Assembly (NCBI GenBank): GCA_030705665.1
Contig: JAUZQA010000183.1
Span: forward strand, 1-7,776
Reading direction: 5' to 3'
DNA from: Bacillota bacterium
GTDB lineage: Bacteria > Bacillota > Bacilli > Bacillales_B > DSM-18226
Length of the DNA stretch: 7,776 bases
Below are positions 6,239-7,776 of this stretch, one piece after another (position 1 is the first letter of the stretch; each line of letters begins with the position of its first letter). Under the pieces are notes generated by a model. The model had not been told where the DNA came from, ran no database searches, and worked only from the letters and a program-made list of their open reading frames with translations. The position numbers and the translations under genes are program-made.

Positions 6239-6919
6239 ATGAACAAGAAATTATCTATTGCCATTGATGGCCCAGCGGCTGCCGGCAAAAGTACAGTGGC
6301 AAAAATCGTTGCAGAAAAATTATCCTACATATACATTGATACAGGAGCAATGTATCGTTCATTAACATATAAGGCCATAGAGGCAGGGGTTGATCTTGAA
6401 GATGGAGAGGAGCTCTATCAAACCTTATTAAGAACGAATATTAGGCTTGCCCCATCACCAAATGGCCAATTAGTTTTTCTTGACGAGCAAAATGTGACAA
6501 ATGAAATTCGGACGAGTATGGTTACAAATTCAGTTTCAATTGTGTCAAAGCATCAAAAAGTCCGTGAAGAAATGGTAAGAAGGCAGCAAGAATTTGGTGC
6601 GTTTGGCGGCGTTGTAATGGATGGGCGAGATATTGGCACGCATGTTTTGCCAAAGGCAGAGGTAAAAGTGTTTTTGCGGGCTAGTGTTGAGGAACGGGCA
6701 TTAAGACGGCATGCTGAAAATCTCGAAAAAGGATTTCCATCTGATTTAACTCTATTAAAAGAAGAAATAGCTCAAAGAGATAAAATAGACTCGGAAAGAA
6801 AAATTGCCCCATTAAAAAAAGCAGATGATGCTGTAGAAATTGACACAACAACGATGGGAATTGAGGATGTTGTTGCTCAAATCATGGAATTAGTGCATGA
6901 AAGGATGGAGAAGGAGTGA
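6239..6919 (+). CDS. cmk: Cytidylate kinase (CMP/dCMP kinase)
   Basis: Cmk phosphorylates CMP and dCMP to the diphosphates with ATP in the cytoplasm, supplying CDP and dCDP for nucleic acid and, through CTP, phospholipid synthesis. The 226-residue product has full family length. Its Walker A loop is GPAAAGKST (11-19) with Lys17. The NMP-binding segment is DTGAMYR (34-40), followed by DGRDIGT (128-134). The lid and base-recognition segment is [13 protein letters not shown] (180-192). The start is ATG 6239 after a canonical AGGAGG (6229-6234), but the spacing is only four bases, shorter than the usual seven to nine. The last bases overlap the start of plsC (GTGA), indicating translational coupling. 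Confidence 0.96.
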   Translation: MNKKLSIAIDGPAAAGKSTVAKIVAEKLSYIYIDTGAMYRSLTYKAIEAGVDLEDGEELYQTLLRTNIRLAPSPNGQLVFLDEQNVTNEIRTSMVTNSVSIVSKHQKVREEMVRRQQEFGAFGGVVMDGRDIGTHVLPKAEVKVFLRASVEERALRRHAENLEKGFPSDLTLLKEEIAQRDKIDSERKIAPLKKADDAVEIDTTTMGIEDVVAQIMELVHERMEKE

Positions 6920-7509
6920 CGTTTTACACTTTTGCAAGGTCGGTTGTGAACGCAATTTTTAGACCGCTATACAGAATTAAGGCAATAGGAGCTGAGCAAT
7001 TTCCTAAGGAAGGGGGAGTATTGCTTTGCTGCAATCATATAAGTAATTTTGACCCCATTGTCGTGGGAATTATGATTAAAAGAAACGTTTATTATATGGC
7101 AAAAGAAGAACTGTTTAAACTTCCGGTTTTTGGAAAGGTCGTTGAAATGTGTAATGCCTTCCCAGTTAAAAGAGGAATGAGTGATCGTGAAGCGCTTAGA
7201 AAGGGTTTAAAGGTTTTAAAGGAAGGACATGTCCTTGGACTCTTTCCGGAAGGGACCAGAAGCAAAAATGGAGAACTGGGAAAAGGATTAGCAGGAGCAG
7301 GCTTTTTTGCGCTTAAATCGGATGCTGCAGTTGTACCCTGTGCAATTATTGGACCCTATAAAAGCTTTCGAAAATTAAAAATGGTTTATGGAAGTCCAAT
7401 AGATATGACAGAATTAAGAAAAAACAAAGCTTCGGCTGAGGAAGCCACTGAATTAATCATGTCAGAAATCCATAAACTTATTAATGAACATAAAGAGTTT
7501 TCCGCTTGA
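6916..7509 (+). CDS. plsC: 1-acyl-sn-glycerol-3-phosphate acyltransferase (PlsC/LPLAT family)
   Basis: PlsC transfers an acyl chain to lysophosphatidic acid at the membrane to make phosphatidic acid, the precursor of all phospholipids. The 197-residue product has the acyltransferase motif HxxxxD at His41 to Asp46 (NHISNFDP), then the glycerol-phosphate-binding motif FPEGTRS (110-116) and a later PCAIIGPY segment (141-148). The length agrees with the roughly 199-residue B. subtilis PlsC. The hydrophobic N-terminal stretch suggests peripheral membrane contact. The start is GTG 6916, in a four-base overlap with the cmk stop, served by GGAG (6907-6910). In B. subtilis 168 the homologue yhdO lies at another locus; here it sits in the cmk operon. 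Another LPLAT acyltransferase specificity cannot be excluded, but phosphatidate synthesis is the best assignment. Confidence 0.9.
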   Translation: MTFYTFARSVVNAIFRPLYRIKAIGAEQFPKEGGVLLCCNHISNFDPIVVGIMIKRNVYYMAKEELFKLPVFGKVVEMCNAFPVKRGMSDREALRKGLKVLKEGHVLGLFPEGTRSKNGELGKGLAGAGFFALKSDAAVVPCAIIGPYKSFRKLKMVYGSPIDMTELRKNKASAEEATELIMSEIHKLINEHKEFSA

Positions 7510-7584
7510 CAAAACAGTCTATTTATAAGAAGTTATTTAAAAGAGACCTTTTTTATTTATCGTTAGTTTGAACATTGTTTTTCC

Positions 7585-7611
7585 ATATAGTGTGAATATT
7601 TGACACTATAT
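7585..7611 (+). promoter_or_regulatory. 27-bp interrupted palindrome upstream of the S1-like gene
   Basis: ATATAGTGT (7585-7593) and ACACTATAT (7603-7611) are exact reverse complements, separated by nine bases (GAATATTTG). The right arm overlaps a perfect -35-like TTGACA (7600-7605), and each arm holds a five-of-six -10-like hexamer (TATAGT 7586-7591 and TATATT 7607-7612). An operator for a dimeric regulator or a structured mRNA leader are both possible; I could not match it to a known Bacillus box. Confidence 0.5.
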
Positions 7612-7645
7612 TTCTTAGCAGTTAATGGACTAAGGAGGAGTACAT

Positions 7646-7776
7646 ATGTCAGAAGATATGAATCAAGTGGAAGTAAGGAATTTTGAAGTTGGTGATAAAA
7701 CAACAGGACAAGTTACGAAAGTAGAGGAGAAACAGGTTATTGTTAATATCCAAGATAGTAAGCTTGATGGGATTAT
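7646..7776 (+). CDS. ypfD: S1-domain RNA-binding protein, 30S ribosomal protein S1 homologue (partial, 3' end outside window)
   Basis: Only the first 43 codons are present. They read MSEDMNQVEV followed by the beginning of a first S1 (OB-fold) domain, with VGDKTTGQVTKVEEKQVIVNI at about residues 15-35, typical of the S1 RNA-binding barrel. Bacillus YpfD is a roughly 380-residue protein with four S1 repeats, related to the C-terminal part of E. coli S1, and it also follows the cmk locus. The start is ATG 7646, seven bases after GGAGG in a very strong site, AAGGAGGAG (7632-7640), consistent with high expression. The gene probably has its own promoter in the 136-base gap after plsC. The gene symbol follows B. 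subtilis; many annotations call it rpsA. Confidence 0.9.
   Translation, partial: MSEDMNQVEVRNFEVGDKTTGQVTKVEEKQVIVNIQDSKLDGI

Noticed and set aside
7539..7554. AAAAG-AGAC-CTTTT with following T bases as a terminator after plsC
   Set aside because: The stem is only five pairs, four of them A-T, too weak to support; read-through from plsC into the S1-like gene remains possible.
7591..7605. TGT-N9-ACA as a TnrA/GlnR nitrogen-control box, or an Fnr or Rex site
   Set aside because: TnrA/GlnR sites span 17 bases and this core spans 15; the right half does not match TCACA (Fnr) or TTCACAA (Rex).
7600..7628. TTGACA as the -35 of a promoter for the S1-like gene
   Set aside because: The hexamer 17 bases downstream is TAATGG, a poor -10 almost touching the ribosome-binding site, so transcription would start at or within it.

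Overview
The window is a low-G+C, Bacillus-type chromosomal segment with every gene on the + strand. Gene order and protein content match the Bacillus subtilis gudB-ypdA-prsW-sleB-ypeB-ypfA(motI)-ypfB-cmk-ypfD neighbourhood as I remember it. A spore cortex lytic enzyme with its partner and a bacillithiol-disulfide reductase point to an endospore-forming, bacillithiol-using member of the Bacillaceae. An acyltransferase gene (plsC) lies between cmk and the S1-like gene. In B. subtilis 168 plsC (yhdO) is elsewhere, so this is probably a related genus rather than B. subtilis itself. I cannot name the species.

Layout: positions 2-1012 hold the 3' four-fifths of a catabolic glutamate dehydrogenase (gudB), closed by a terminator. 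ypdA (1131-2105) encodes a bacillithiol-disulfide reductase. prsW (2184-2873) encodes a membrane protease of the RsiW/SigW envelope-stress pathway, and its last codons form one arm of a strong terminator. sleB and ypeB (2954-5147) form a two-gene germination operon that ends in another terminator. ypfA/motI (5235-5906) encodes a PilZ-family c-di-GMP receptor, followed by the small membrane protein gene ypfB (5966-6145), whose ribosome-binding site lies in an 11-bp inverted repeat. A short terminator and a probable extended -10 promoter precede cmk (6239-6919), which overlaps plsC (6916-7509) by four bases. The first 43 codons of an S1-domain protein (ypfD/rpsA-like) run off the end from 7646, after a striking 27-bp interrupted palindrome.

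The genes fall into separate housekeeping and sporulation units: glutamate catabolism, thiol redox, envelope stress, spore germination, motility braking by c-di-GMP, pyrimidine nucleotide and phospholipid synthesis, and translation. I see no mobile element, CRISPR array, tRNA or rRNA, and no new multi-gene system. The least explained signals are the hairpin over the ypfB start, the palindrome ahead of the S1-like gene, and the function of YpfB. Four of the nine genes start with TTG or GTG. No stretch longer than 300 bases lacks a gene; the longest gap is 136 bases (7510-7645).
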